Assembly (NCBI GenBank): GCA_025465355.1
Contig: JAODNN010000048.1
Location: 1 to 32,207, forward strand
Origin: Blastococcus sp.
Lineage (GTDB): Bacteria > Actinomycetota > Actinomycetes > Mycobacteriales > Geodermatophilaceae
Direction: 5' to 3'
DNA length: 32,207 nt
The notes under the pieces are model-generated. The model saw nothing but the letters and a program-made list of their open reading frames with translations. It made no database searches and was not told where the DNA came from. The position numbers and the translations under genes are program-made. Every line of letters begins with the position of its first letter. Position 1 is the stretch's first letter. Positions 17,053-24,962 of the stretch are shown here, piece after piece.

Positions 17053-17481
17053 TTACTTGACCGTGATTCCCATCGACCGGGCGGTGCCGGCGATGATCTT
17101 CTCGGCCTGGTCGAGGTCGTTGGCGTTGAGGTCGGCCATCTTGGTCTGAGCGATCTCGCGGACCTGGTCACGGGTGACCGTGGCGACCTTGGTCTTGTGC
17201 GGCTCGCCCGAGCCCTTCTCGACACCGGCGGCCTTGAGCAGCATGCGCGCTGCCGGCGGGGTCTTGGTGACGAAGGTGAACGACCGGTCCTCGTAGACGG
17301 AGATCTCGACCGGGATGACGTTTCCGCGCTGCGACTCCGTCGCGGCGTTGTACGCCTTGCAGAACTCCATGATGTTGACGCCGTGCTGGCCGAGCGCCGG
17401 ACCCACGGGCGGGGCGGGGGTGGCCGCACCGGCGTTGATCTGGAGCTTGATGACCGCGGTCAACCGCTTCCTGGGGGGCAT
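17053..17481 (-). CDS. rplK: 50S ribosomal protein L11
   Basis: A 142-residue L11. The N-terminal domain has the Pro-rich factor-binding segment [21 protein letters not shown], and the C-terminal rRNA-binding domain has [14 protein letters not shown] and [15 protein letters not shown]11 binds the GTPase-associated centre of 23S rRNA, target of thiopeptides, and is needed for stringent-response activation. The ATG at 17479-17481 has GGAAGA upstream. The gap to nusG is 93 bp and contains a hairpin. Confidence 0.97.
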   Translation of the reverse strand: MPPRKRLTAVIKLQINAGAATPAPPVGPALGQHGVNIMEFCKAYNAATESQRGNVIPVEISVYEDRSFTFVTKTPPAARMLLKAAGVEKGSGEPHKTKVATVTRDQVREIAQTKMADLNANDLDQAEKIIAGTARSMGITVK

Positions 17482-17534
17482 GTCTTCCTTCTTCTTCCTT
17501 CGTGGTCTGGGATGGAACGGCTCCGGTGCAGGGT

Positions 17535-17561
17535 CCCGGCCCGAGCGGAGCGAGGGCCGGG
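17535..17561 (-). repeat. GC-rich hairpin between nusG and rplK
   Basis: Arms CCCGGCCC (17535-17542) and GGGCCGGG (17554-17561) with an 11-nt GAGC-type loop. It begins 13 bp after the nusG stop, which is directly followed by a GACCCCGG-like lead, as in the related elements after other genes here. Whether it terminates transcription or is read through within the operon is unknown. Confidence 0.5.
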
Positions 17562-17574
17562 GGGCACCGGGGTC

Positions 17575-18495
17575 CTAAATCTTGCTGACCTGCGTGAACG
17601 ACAGCTCGACGGGCGTCTCGCGGCCGAAGATCGAGACCAGCACCTGCAGCTTCTGCTGCTCGGCGTTGATCTCGTTGATCGTGGCGGGCAGCGTGGCGAA
17701 CGGCCCGTCCATGACGGTGACGGACTCCCCGACCTCGAAGTCCACGACCGCGACGGGCGCGGCCGTCGACGTGGCGGCGTCCCCGCCGCTGGCCCGAGCC
17801 GCCTGGGGGGTGGTGGCCGGCACGAGGATCTTCACGACCTCGTCGATGGTGAGCGGCGAGGGGCGCGAGGTCGCACCCACGAAGCCGGTGACGCCGGGGG
17901 TGTTCCGGACAGCGCCCCACGACTCGTCGTTGAGCTCCATGCGGACGAGCAGGTAGCCGGGCAGGACCTTGCGGTTGACCTGCGCGCGCTTGCCGTTCTT
18001 GATCTCGGTGACCTCCTCGGTGGGCACCTCGATCTGATAGATGTAGTCCTCGACGTCCAGGGACTGGATGCGCGCCTCGAGGTTGGTCTTCACCTTGTTC
18101 TCGTAGCCGGCGTAGGAGTGGACGACGTACCAGTCGCCGGGGGCGATCCGCAGCGCCTTGCGCATCGCCTCCACCGGGTCCTCGTCCTCGTCGGCAGCGG
18201 GCTCGTCCGCGGCGATGTCCGAGCTCTCCGCCGGAGCGGCCAGCGGGTCGCTCGCGAGGGTGTCGGGATCGCCGCTCTCCACCTCCGGGGCCTCGTCGGC
18301 GACCTCGCCCTCGGCAATAGGGGCGCCTGCGGCGATGTCGGCGGTGTCGCTGGAGCCCTCGGCGGCACCGGTCTCACCGGCGCCGGTCTCGAGGTCGGCG
18401 GAACCACGGACGTCCATGCGGGCGTCGTCGAGGTCGGTGGCGGTGGCGCCTTCGACCGAGGTGTCGGTCTCGAAGGGCTCGCGGGGGTCGGTCAC
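17575..18495 (-). CDS. nusG: Transcription termination/antitermination protein NusG
   Basis: A 306-residue NusG, much longer than the about 180 of E. coli. Residues 1-115 are an acidic, Ala/Asp/Glu-rich, low-complexity extension. The NGN domain covers about 121-220 ([44 protein letters not shown]) and the KOW domain about 253-306 ([21 protein letters not shown]). A flexible Ala/Thr/Ser linker of about 27 residues separates them. It links RNA polymerase to Rho or the ribosome. Acidic N-terminal extensions are usual in actinobacterial NusG, but this one is long. The GTG at 18493-18495 has GGAAGAGA upstream. It lies 45 bp after secE. Confidence 0.96.
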   Translation of the reverse strand: MTDPREPFETDTSVEGATATDLDDARMDVRGSADLETGAGETGAAEGSSDTADIAAGAPIAEGEVADEAPEVESGDPDTLASDPLAAPAESSDIAADEPAADEDEDPVEAMRKALRIAPGDWYVVHSYAGYENKVKTNLEARIQSLDVEDYIYQIEVPTEEVTEIKNGKRAQVNRKVLPGYLLVRMELNDESWGAVRNTPGVTGFVGATSRPSPLTIDEVVKILVPATTPQAARASGGDAATSTAAPVAVVDFEVGESVTVMDGPFATLPATINEINAEQQKLQVLVSIFGRETPVELSFTQVSKI

Positions 18496-18540
18496 GGGGA
18501 TCTCTTCCTTGTCAGGTTGCGGTGTCGCTGGGCGGGTGGG

Positions 18541-19095
18541 TCAGCCGAAGACGGCGAGCACGCCCTTGGCGAAGAGCAGGTCCAGTCCGGCCACCAGCGC
18601 GACGATGAACGCCACGAAGACGATGACCACCGTCGTGTACGTGATCAGCTCACGGCGGCCGGGCCAGATGACCTTGCGCAGTTCGGCGACCACCTCGCGG
18701 AGGAACCGCCGCACCGAACGCCGTTGCCGGGCCTCGGTCCGCGCACGCTCGGCGGCGGCCCGGGAACGGGTGCCGGCGCCCGCACGGTCGGCGGGGCCGG
18801 CGGACGTGCGGGCGGCCCGCCGGGAACGGATCGGCGTCTCGTCGTCCTCGTCGGCGTCACCGACGGTGATCCGTCCACGCCGGCTCTGCCGGTCTCCCGC
18901 CCGACCCGCCACCACCTTGTCCTCGTCGGCCTCCGCCTCGGCGGCGACTTCGTCCTCGGCCGCCTCCAGCTCCGCGGCGTCGTCGACGCCGGGGGCCGCA
19001 CGGTCGAGCTGCTCGTCGGTCAGCTCGGCGTCGGAGACCGCATCGGGCCCGGAGACAGCAGCGCCGTCCTCGCGTCCCGGCTTCTCGTCGCTCAC
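18541..19095 (-). CDS. secE: Preprotein translocase subunit SecE with long N-terminal extension
   Basis: A 184-residue protein whose last ~55 residues are the SecE domain: an amphipathic helix [24 protein letters not shown] (129-152) followed by one transmembrane helix (about 151-172). The first 125 residues are a low-complexity acidic then Arg/Ala-rich extension without a recognisable fold. SecE clamps SecY in the Sec translocon. The GTG at 19093-19095 has only a weak GAGGCG site; no better in-frame start is seen that keeps the domain whole. The order tRNA-Trp–secE–nusG is standard in actinobacteria. Confidence 0.95.
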   Translation of the reverse strand: MSDEKPGREDGAAVSGPDAVSDAELTDEQLDRAAPGVDDAAELEAAEDEVAAEAEADEDKVVAGRAGDRQSRRGRITVGDADEDDETPIRSRRAARTSAGPADRAGAGTRSRAAAERARTEARQRRSVRRFLREVVAELRKVIWPGRRELITYTTVVIVFVAFIVALVAGLDLLFAKGVLAVFG

Positions 19096-19189
19096 TGCGC
19101 CTCGCTCGCCTCGTGGTGGTGGCCCCTCGTGCGAGAGGCCCTTCGATCGCTCACATCTTTCGCGTCTTTCGGTACCCGCCGTGCGGTGG

Positions 19190-19262
<73 letters not shown>

Positions 19263-19339
19263 AGTGCCCTTGAAGGGGCCCGGGACCGCCTGCCTCACCA
19301 CGGCAGCGCCAAGCCTCGCTAACGATCCGGGGCACGCCG

Positions 19340-19543
19340 GTGGCGGGGTCAGCTGCCCCAGTCCCGGCCAGTGTACGGGACGGGCGCCTCCGTCAGCCAA
19401 CGTCCCACCGACCGGACGCCCCGGTGGTGCTCGGTGACGGGGAGCGCCTCTTCGACAACCTCGGCGACGCGCTCGACGGCCGGCGCTGCGTCGAGTTCGC
19501 GCCGTCCCGATCGGTCACCCACGTCCGGCTGCGTCACCGCTGA
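19340..19543 (+). pseudogene. C-terminal fragment of a RibD_C/dihydrofolate-reductase-like protein
   Basis: An open frame of 67 codons whose second half (from about 19415) reads APVVLGDGERLFDNLGDAL and ends SRSVTHVRLRHR. This is the characteristic C-terminal end of RibD_C family reductases (HxxPVLLGxGxRLF...VTHxRYR). The catalytic N-terminal ~140 residues are absent; upstream sequence is unrelated and leads into the tRNA-Trp 5' region. It is best read as the remains of a deleted gene. The stop is 26 bp before the aminotransferase gene. A GTG (19340) opens the frame but has no convincing ribosome-binding site. Confidence 0.55.
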
Positions 19544-19569
19544 TCGCCCGTCTTTGACACCATGGACCC

Positions 19570-20823
19570 ATGACCGCCGTCTCGTCGGAGTCCGCCGCCC
19601 CGTCCACCGAGCTGCCGCCCGCGCAGCGCCGCATCTCGCGCCGCATCGCCGCGATCGCCGAATCGGCGACCCTGGCCGTCGACGCCAAAGCCAAGGCACT
19701 CAAGGCGGCCGGCAAGCCGGTGATCGGCTTCGGGGCCGGCGAACCTGACTTCCCGACGCCCGACTACATCGTCGAGGCAGCCGTCGCCGCGTGCCGCCAG
19801 CCCGCCATGCACCGCTACACCCCCGCCGGCGGCCTGCCCGCGCTGAAGGAGGCGATCGTCGCCAAGACGGCCCGCGACTCGGGACTGCAGGCGACGCCGG
19901 CGAACGTGCTCGTCACCAACGGCGGCAAGCAAGCGGTCTACGAGGCACTGGCCACGATGCTCGACCCGGGCGACGAGGTGCTGCTGCCGGCCCCGTACTG
20001 GACCACCTACCCCGAGGCGATCCGCCTGGCCGGCGGGGTGCCGGTGCCGGTGGTGGCCGACGAGCAGAGCGGTTACCTGGTGTCGGCCGTCCAGCTCGAG
20101 GCGGCACGCACGCCGCGGACCAAGGCACTGCTGTTCTGCTCGCCGTCCAACCCGACGGGGGCGGTGTACCCGGCCGAGCAGGTCGAGGAGATCGGCCGCT
20201 GGGCGCTGGAGAGTGGCCTGTGGGTGCTCACCGACGAGATCTACGAGCACCTGACCTACGGCGGTGTCACCGCCCCGTCGATGCCCGTCCTCGTCCCCGA
20301 GCTGGCCGACCGGTGCGTCGTCGTCAACGGGGTGGCCAAGACCTATGCGATGACCGGCTGGCGGGTCGGCTGGGTCCTCGGCCCGGCCGATGTGGTCAAG
20401 GCCGCGACCAACCTGCAGTCGCACGCGACGTCCAACGTGGCCAACGTCTCCCAGGCGGCCGCGATCGCGGCGCTCACCGGAGACCTGTCGGCGGTGGCGA
20501 CGATGCGGGAGGCGTTCGACCGCCGGCGGACGACCATCGTGTCGATGCTGCGCGAGATTCCCGGGATCGCCTGCCCGGAGCCGCAGGGGGCGTTCTACGT
20601 CTATCCGTCGGTCAAGGGGCTGCTGGGCCGGACGATCGCAGGGCGGGTCGCGCAGTCCAGTGTCGAGCTCGCCGAGCTGATCCTCGACGAGGCCGAGGTG
20701 GCCGTCGTCCCCGGCGAGGCATTCGGCACGCCCGGGTACGTCCGGATGTCCTACGCCCTCGGCGACGCGGACCTGGTCGAGGGAGTCAGCCGCCTGCAGC
20801 GGCTGCTCGGCTCGGCCGAGTAG
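19570..20823 (+). CDS. Pyridoxal-phosphate aminotransferase (aspartate/aromatic type, class I)
   Basis: A 417-residue fold-type I aminotransferase. Visible: [11 protein letters not shown] (53-63), substrate/PLP loop [11 protein letters not shown] (117-127), SPSNPTG (191-197; Asn194), [10 protein letters not shown] (221-230; Asp222 and Tyr225 contact PLP), catalytic Lys257 in [16 protein letters not shown], and an Arg-containing GYVRMSYA near the end for the substrate carboxylate. The class Iβ pattern fits AspC/AspAT of actinobacteria (oxaloacetate + glutamate ⇌ aspartate + 2-oxoglutarate), though prephenate or aromatic activity cannot be excluded. It sits alone on the plus strand, between the translocon/ribosomal block and the convergent hadB-like gene (5 bp gap). 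Confidence 0.92.
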   Translation: MTAVSSESAAPSTELPPAQRRISRRIAAIAESATLAVDAKAKALKAAGKPVIGFGAGEPDFPTPDYIVEAAVAACRQPAMHRYTPAGGLPALKEAIVAKTARDSGLQATPANVLVTNGGKQAVYEALATMLDPGDEVLLPAPYWTTYPEAIRLAGGVPVPVVADEQSGYLVSAVQLEAARTPRTKALLFCSPSNPTGAVYPAEQVEEIGRWALESGLWVLTDEIYEHLTYGGVTAPSMPVLVPELADRCVVVNGVAKTYAMTGWRVGWVLGPADVVKAATNLQSHATSNVANVSQAAAIAALTGDLSAVATMREAFDRRRTTIVSMLREIPGIACPEPQGAFYVYPSVKGLLGRTIAGRVAQSSVELAELILDEAEVAVVPGEAFGTPGYVRMSYALGDADLVEGVSRLQRLLGSAE

Positions 20824-20827
20824 CCCG

Positions 20828-21256
20828 TCAGCGGGGCAGGCGGACGGTCGCCCGGGCGAGGGAGAGGACCTTCTCGCCGCCGCTGGTCACGGTGAGGTCG
20901 ACGCGAACCCGGTCGTCCTCGAGCAGCGCTCCGACCGTGCCGCGGACCGTCACCTCGGCCCCGGCGTCGTCGTCCGGGACGACGACCGGCCGGCTGAACC
21001 GCACCTGGTAGTCGACGACCGCCCCGGGATCACCGACCCAGGCGGTCACGACCCGAGCGGCGAGCGCCATGGTGAACATGCCGTGGGCGATCACGTCGGG
21101 GAGGCCGACGTCGGTCGCCACCCGCTCGTTCCAGTGGATGGGGTTGAAGTCGCCGGAGGCGCCGGCGTAGCGAACGAGGTCGGCGCGGGTGACCGAGAAG
21201 ACCTGTTCGGGCAGCTCCGTGCCGACGGCGACGTCCGTGGCACTGATCGTGGTCAT
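20828..21256 (-). CDS. MaoC-like (R)-hydratase, HadB type
   Basis: A 142-residue single hot-dog-fold protein with the hydratase-2 motif YAGASGDFNPIHWNE. The catalytic dyad would be Asp36 and His41, the same numbers as in mycobacterial HadB. GLPDVIAHGMFTMAL follows. In Mycobacterium HadA–HadB dehydrate (3R)-hydroxyacyl-ACP in FAS-II. The locus (rpmG–hadA–hadB before tRNA-Trp–secE) is the same here, but hadC is absent. The ATG at 21254-21256 overlaps the hadA-like stop by 4 bp, suggesting a heterodimer. It converges with the aminotransferase gene with only 4 bp between the stops. Confidence 0.88.
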   Translation of the reverse strand: MTTISATDVAVGTELPEQVFSVTRADLVRYAGASGDFNPIHWNERVATDVGLPDVIAHGMFTMALAARVVTAWVGDPGAVVDYQVRFSRPVVVPDDDAGAEVTVRGTVGALLEDDRVRVDLTVTSGGEKVLSLARATVRLPR

Positions 21257-21699
21257 GCGGTCCCCCGGGCCACGAGCATCGAGGTGGCCGAGCAGACCGC
21301 CTCGCCGTCCTCGGTGGCGACGTCGACCCGAGTGGTCAGCAGGTCGTTGCCGGCGATGCTGCGGACGGCGTCGATGGTGGTGGTGGCGACGAGTCGGTCG
21401 CCGGCCCGGATCGGGCGGTGGTGGGTGAACCGCTGCTCGCCGTGGACGACCCGGCTGTAGTCCAGCTCGACCTCGGGATCGGTGAGGACGACGTTGGCGG
21501 CCTCGAGGGTCAGCACGATCGCGAAGGTGGGCGGCGCGATGACGTCGGGATAGCCGGCCGCACGGGCGGCCTCCGGGTCGCGGTGGACCGGGTCCTCGGA
21601 GCCGATCGCGGTGGCGAACTCGGCGAGCTTGGCCCTGCCGACCTCGTAGACGGCGGAGGGCGGGTAGCTGCGCCCGACCAGTGCCCGGTCCAGCGCCAT
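21253..21699 (-). CDS. MaoC-like dehydratase N-terminal-type protein, HadA type
   Basis: A 148-residue hot-dog protein of the FAS1-like dehydratase type. It has KLAEFATAIGSEDPVHRDPEAARAAGYPDVIAPPTFA and the later HGEQRFTHHRPIRAGDRL, which match HadA/HadC. It lacks the Asp/His dyad at the usual place, so it probably supplies the substrate-binding half of a heterodimer with the HadB-like partner. The ATG at 21697-21699 has GGGAGG about 9 nt upstream. It is 36 bp downstream of rpmG and likely co-transcribed. The physiological substrate is unknown. Confidence 0.88.
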   Translation of the reverse strand: MALDRALVGRSYPPSAVYEVGRAKLAEFATAIGSEDPVHRDPEAARAAGYPDVIAPPTFAIVLTLEAANVVLTDPEVELDYSRVVHGEQRFTHHRPIRAGDRLVATTTIDAVRSIAGNDLLTTRVDVATEDGEAVCSATSMLVARGTA

Positions 21700-21734
21700 G
21701 CCGCCGCCCTCCCCGCGTCTACGAATGTGTCAGG

Positions 21735-21899
21735 TCAGCGGGTCTCGCGGTGCAGCGTGTGCTTGCGGTCCCGCGGGCAGTACTTCATCAGCTCGAGCCG
21801 GTCGGGGTCGTTCCGCCGGTTCTTGCGGGTGATGTAGTTGCGGTTCTTGCACTCCTGGCACGCCAGGGTGATCTTCGGACGGACATCGGTGGCTGCCAT
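21735..21899 (-). CDS. rpmG: 50S ribosomal protein L33 (with only three of four zinc-ligand cysteines)
   Basis: A 54-residue L33: [20 protein letters not shown]... [28 protein letters not shown]. Zinc-binding L33 has two CxxC pairs. Here the first is present (CQEC) but the second is CPRD, so the fourth Cys is Asp, with a nearby His as possible substitute. Start: ATG 21897-21899, with AGGAG upstream; the frame stays open to 22025 only because it reads through tRNA-Met. Location beside hadA is conserved with mycobacterial rpmG2. Confidence 0.94.
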   Translation of the reverse strand: MAATDVRPKITLACQECKNRNYITRKNRRNDPDRLELMKYCPRDRKHTLHRETR

Positions 21900-21963
21900 T
21901 GGAGCGCTCCTAGCCTTGTGCGGACATTGCCTTGTACGACGTGGCGGCGGATGCCGACACCAT

Positions 21964-21990
21964 GACGGACCCCGGTGCGCGGGGTCCGTC
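21964..21990 (-). terminator. Hairpin terminator after tRNA-Met
   Basis: A perfect 10-bp stem GACGGACCCC / GGGGTCCGTC with a 7-nt loop, 6 bp beyond the tRNA-Met 3' end. It separates the tRNA transcripts from rpmG. Confidence 0.75.
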
Positions 21991-21995
21991 AGGAG

Positions 21996-22069
21996 TAGCG
22001 GTGACCGGACTTGAACCGGTGACACAGCGATTATGAGCCGCTTGCTCTACCAGGCTGAGCTACACCGCC
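21996..22069 (-). tRNA. tRNA-Met (anticodon CAT)
   Basis: A 74-nt cloverleaf on the minus strand: acceptor GGCGGTG / CACCGCT (first pair G·U), D-arm GCTC...GAGC, anticodon loop CTCATAA and T-arm ACCGG-TTCAAGT-CCGGT. The anticodon could in principle be modified for Ile2; the overall look is elongator Met. No encoded CCA. Confidence 0.93.
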
Positions 22070-22127
22070 GGGCTGACCCTGCGGCCCGGTCTCGCGACAG
22101 GACCGGCCGGTCAGTCTGTTGTTTCAG

Positions 22128-22200
22128 AGCCCCTTTACGGAATCGAACCGTAGACCTTCTCCTTACCATGGAGACGCTCTGCCGACTGAGCTAAAGGGGC
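22128..22200 (-). tRNA. tRNA-Thr (anticodon GGT)
   Basis: A 73-nt cloverleaf on the minus strand: acceptor GCCCCTT / AAGGGGC, anticodon loop ATGGTAA (GGT, decodes ACC/ACT) and T-loop TTCGATT. It lies 58 bp upstream of tRNA-Met and is probably co-transcribed. No encoded CCA. Confidence 0.95.
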
Positions 22201-22256
22201 ACGCTCAAAGAGCCGACGGGAACTCTACCCGACGCTCGTCGGCCTCCCCGCAGGGA

Positions 22257-22274
22257 CCCGCCGTGAGCGGCGGG
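22257..22274 (-). terminator. Hairpin after the EAL gene (repeat family member)
   Basis: A 7-bp stem CCCGCCG / CGGCGGG with a 4-nt loop, set in a larger GGGACC...GGTCCC context, 19 bp after the EAL gene stop. The wider sequence resembles the elements after rplK and rplL. Confidence 0.55.
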
Positions 22275-22292
22275 GGGCCGGGAGGTCCCTTC

Positions 22293-24833
22293 TCAGGTCC
22301 GGACGAACAGCCGCCGGTGGGTGGCGCCCGGCGCAGCCACCCGGACGCCGGTACGCGCCAGCAGCCAGCTCTCCAACCGGTCATCGGCCAGCGGCCGGCT
22401 GACCAGGAAGCCCTGAAGCTTGTCGCAGCCCATCTCGGTGAGCAGGTTGCGGGTGAGCTCGTCCTCGACCCCCTCGGCGACGACCCGCAGGCCGAGATTG
22501 TGGGCCAGCTCGATGATCGAGCGAGCGATGAACGACTCGCCCTGGCTCGTCGACATCCCGAGCACGAAGGACTTGTCGATCTTCACCTCGTCGATCGGCA
22601 GCTGGCGAAGCTGGGACAGCGAGGAGTAGCCGGTGCCGAAGTCGTCCATCGACAGTCGCAGACCCAGCGCATGCAGGTCGGCGAGGACGGTGCTGTCACG
22701 CACGGAGTCGTCGACGACGCTGCCCTCCGTGAGCTCCAGGGTGAGCAGTTCGCCGGGCACGCCGTGTCGCTGCAGCGCCCCCCGCACCCGGGAGACGAGA
22801 TCGGGCTCGGTGAGGCAGTGCACCGACAGGTTCACCGCGACCGAGAGCGCGATGTCGTCGTCCAGCCAGCGCCGGCAGCGCAGGAGGGCGAGGTCCAGGA
22901 CGTGGTCGGTGAGCGCCCCGATCCGGCCGATCTGCTCGGCCAGGTGAATGAAGTCCTCCGGCGGGATGGCCCCGTAGCGCGGGTGCGCCCAGCGGACCAG
23001 CGTCTCGACCGAGACGATCTCCCAGGACTTCGCCTCGATGATCGGCTGGAAGACGACGCTGATCTGCCCGTCGGCCATGGCCTGCTCGAGTTCGGTGCCG
23101 AGCTGGAGCCGGCGGAGACTCTGCTGGTCCAGGACGGGGTGGTAGCTGGCGACACCGCCGGAGTCGGCGGCGGCAAGCAACGCGACGTCGGCGCGCTGCA
23201 TGAGCATGCCCGCGTCCGTCCCGTGCACGGGGGCAGCCGCCACCCCGATGGTCAGCGTGACCTCCAGATCGAGACCCGCCACCCGGACACGGGTCGCGGC
23301 GGCCTCGCGCAGCCGGCGGGCGGCGCGTTCGGTGGCGGCGAGCGACAGACCCGGCAGGAGGACGGCGAACTGCTCGCCCTCCATGCGCGCCAGCAGCGCC
23401 TGCGGGGGCGCGTGCTCGCGCAGCAGGCCGGCGGTGACGAGGAGGAGTTCGTCACTGGCGGCGTGCCCGAGAGTGTCGGTGACCTCGGTGTAGTTGCCGA
23501 GGGCGGCGAGGATCAGCCCGGCACGCGCGGCGACCGGCCCGGCCGACAGCAACTGCTCGATCTCGTCGGCCAGCCGTTGCCGGTTGGGCAGCCCGGTCAA
23601 CCGGTCGTGGTCGGCGTCGTAGCGGATCTGGGTCAGCAGTTGCTGCTGACGGATCGCGGCGTTGACGTGGGTGAGCATCGAGTCGAGCGCGGCGCGGTCG
23701 CTGTCGGCGAAGAAGACGACGTCGCTGCGACGGTCGCAGACCTCCAGGTATCCAGGCTCGCCGGCAGCCGTCATGACCGAGGCGCCGAGCAGGTCGGAAA
23801 CCCCGCGGCGGGCGAGCGCCGCGGCCTCCTCGTCGTCCGCCCTCCCCGCCGACACGAGGACCGGCCCCTCGGTCGCGGCGACCGCGCGCCGGCGAAAGAC
23901 GTCGTCAGGGTCCCCCGGCCCGTCGTACCAGACCGCGCCGTTCTCGGCGGAGACGACCAGGCGCGGCTCCTCGTCGAGGTAGGGCGGCAGCCAGAGCGCG
24001 ACACGCTCGGCGTTGAGCAGCTCGCGGACGGCCTCGACGATCTGCAGCGTCCCGGCCTCGTCGGGTGAGACCTCCTCGACCCGGCGGGCGAAGTCGTAGA
24101 CGCGCTCCACGCTGGTGCCGTCGCGGGCCACCTTGCCGAAGCGCCGGAAGAGCAGTCCCACGACGCTCAGCACGGGGAGGATGAGCAGCCACGACCAAGG
24201 GCTCAGCGAGGACAGCAGCAGCGCGATGGTCGCCACGACCACCAGCACCGGCGAGACGACGGCGATCGGCACCAACTGGTCACGCCACATCTGCGGGCCC
24301 GGGTATCCCGCAGTGACGATGATGGCGACGCTGACCATCAGCGCGCCGACGAGGTCGGACACCATCACGGCCACGATCAGCTCGAACCAGCGCAGCGGAT
24401 GGGCGAGCGGGGCCGCCGGCAGGACCTGGAGGACGGCGACCGCCACGGAGCCGTGCACGGTCATCGTGGCGACGTTGAAGACGAACTTGGGCGGCGAGTA
24501 GCCCTGGATCAGCATCAGGACGGCGATGCCGACGACCCAGGCCAGCGTGGCCCACGTACCGCCGACCTCGACGAGCGCGATCGTCAGCGCCAGCTCGGCC
24601 AGCGACCAGGAGTGGGTCTGCCGCCGGAACTCCACGTGCATGGAGATCGATTCACAGACCAGGAACAGCCCCGCCATGAGCAGCGTCGCGACGGGGCGGA
24701 ACGGCGTGACCGATGCCGGGAGCACGGCCGCCGCGAGAGCGACCGCCACGACGGTTCCACCGATGGCGAGCGTCCATGCGCGACGCGTGGCCGACGCAGA
24801 TGCCGCCGGCGCATCGATCTCGGGCTCGGTCAA
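22293..24833 (-). CDS. Membrane-anchored GAF–GGDEF(degenerate)–EAL cyclic-di-GMP protein
   Basis: An 846-residue signalling protein. Residues 20-232 hold about seven hydrophobic segments (MASE-like sensor), about 255-400 fit a GAF domain, about 405-560 the GGDEF domain and about 575-830 the EAL domain. The GGDEF active-site loop reads MEGEQF (484-489), so cyclase activity is probably lost. The EAL domain keeps its key residues: Glu610 in ETLVRW (ETL in place of EAL), Asn668, Glu700, Asp730/Asp731 in DDFGTG, Lys751, Glu787 in AEGVE and QGFLVSRPL. It should hydrolyse c-di-GMP, with the GGDEF part perhaps sensing GTP. The start is TTG 24831-24833 with no clear Shine-Dalgarno; a TAGCCT -10 lies 40 bp upstream. 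Confidence 0.92.
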   Translation of the reverse strand: MTEPEIDAPAASASATRRAWTLAIGGTVVAVALAAAVLPASVTPFRPVATLLMAGLFLVCESISMHVEFRRQTHSWSLAELALTIALVEVGGTWATLAWVVGIAVLMLIQGYSPPKFVFNVATMTVHGSVAVAVLQVLPAAPLAHPLRWFELIVAVMVSDLVGALMVSVAIIVTAGYPGPQMWRDQLVPIAVVSPVLVVVATIALLLSSLSPWSWLLILPVLSVVGLLFRRFGKVARDGTSVERVYDFARRVEEVSPDEAGTLQIVEAVRELLNAERVALWLPPYLDEEPRLVVSAENGAVWYDGPGDPDDVFRRRAVAATEGPVLVSAGRADDEEAAALARRGVSDLLGASVMTAAGEPGYLEVCDRRSDVVFFADSDRAALDSMLTHVNAAIRQQQLLTQIRYDADHDRLTGLPNRQRLADEIEQLLSAGPVAARAGLILAALGNYTEVTDTLGHAASDELLLVTAGLLREHAPPQALLARMEGEQFAVLLPGLSLAATERAARRLREAAATRVRVAGLDLEVTLTIGVAAAPVHGTDAGMLMQRADVALLAAADSGGVASYHPVLDQQSLRRLQLGTELEQAMADGQISVVFQPIIEAKSWEIVSVETLVRWAHPRYGAIPPEDFIHLAEQIGRIGALTDHVLDLALLRCRRWLDDDIALSVAVNLSVHCLTEPDLVSRVRGALQRHGVPGELLTLELTEGSVVDDSVRDSTVLADLHALGLRLSMDDFGTGYSSLSQLRQLPIDEVKIDKSFVLGMSTSQGESFIARSIIELAHNLGLRVVAEGVEDELTRNLLTEMGCDKLQGFLVSRPLADDRLESWLLARTGVRVAAPGATHRRLFVRT

Positions 24834-24872
24834 CGGTGACCCGGTTTTCTCGGAGTGGGAAGGGCGGCGCCG

Positions 24873-24878
24873 AGGCTA
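24873..24878 (-). promoter_or_regulatory. Possible -10 element for the EAL gene
   Basis: Minus-strand TAGCCT (TAnnnT class) lies 39 bp before the TTG start, with a weak -35 region. It would give a short leader and make the EAL gene independent of the micro-ORF further upstream. Confidence 0.3.
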
Positions 24879-24922
24879 ACAGCGTGGCGCCCGGTGACCG
24901 ACCGATTGCGCACCGAACGGGC

Positions 24923-24939
24923 GCGGTTCCCCGAACCGC
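24923..24939 (-). terminator. Hairpin after the (RSSRWS)4 micro-ORF
   Basis: A perfect 7-bp stem GCGGTTC / GAACCGC with a 3-nt loop, beginning 23 bp after the micro-ORF stop. There is no T-run. It may end the micro-ORF transcript before the EAL gene. Confidence 0.45.
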
Positions 24940-24962
24940 CCCGAGCCCGTCCGGCGGACCGA

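Noticed and set aside
19349-19538. Minus-strand frame opposite the RibD_C fragment
   Set aside because: It has no ribosome-binding site and no recognisable family, while the plus strand matches a known C-terminal motif.
22119-24068. 649-codon plus-strand open frame over tRNA-Thr and the EAL gene
   Set aside because: Antisense to a tRNA and to well-conserved GGDEF/EAL domains; low-complexity translation.
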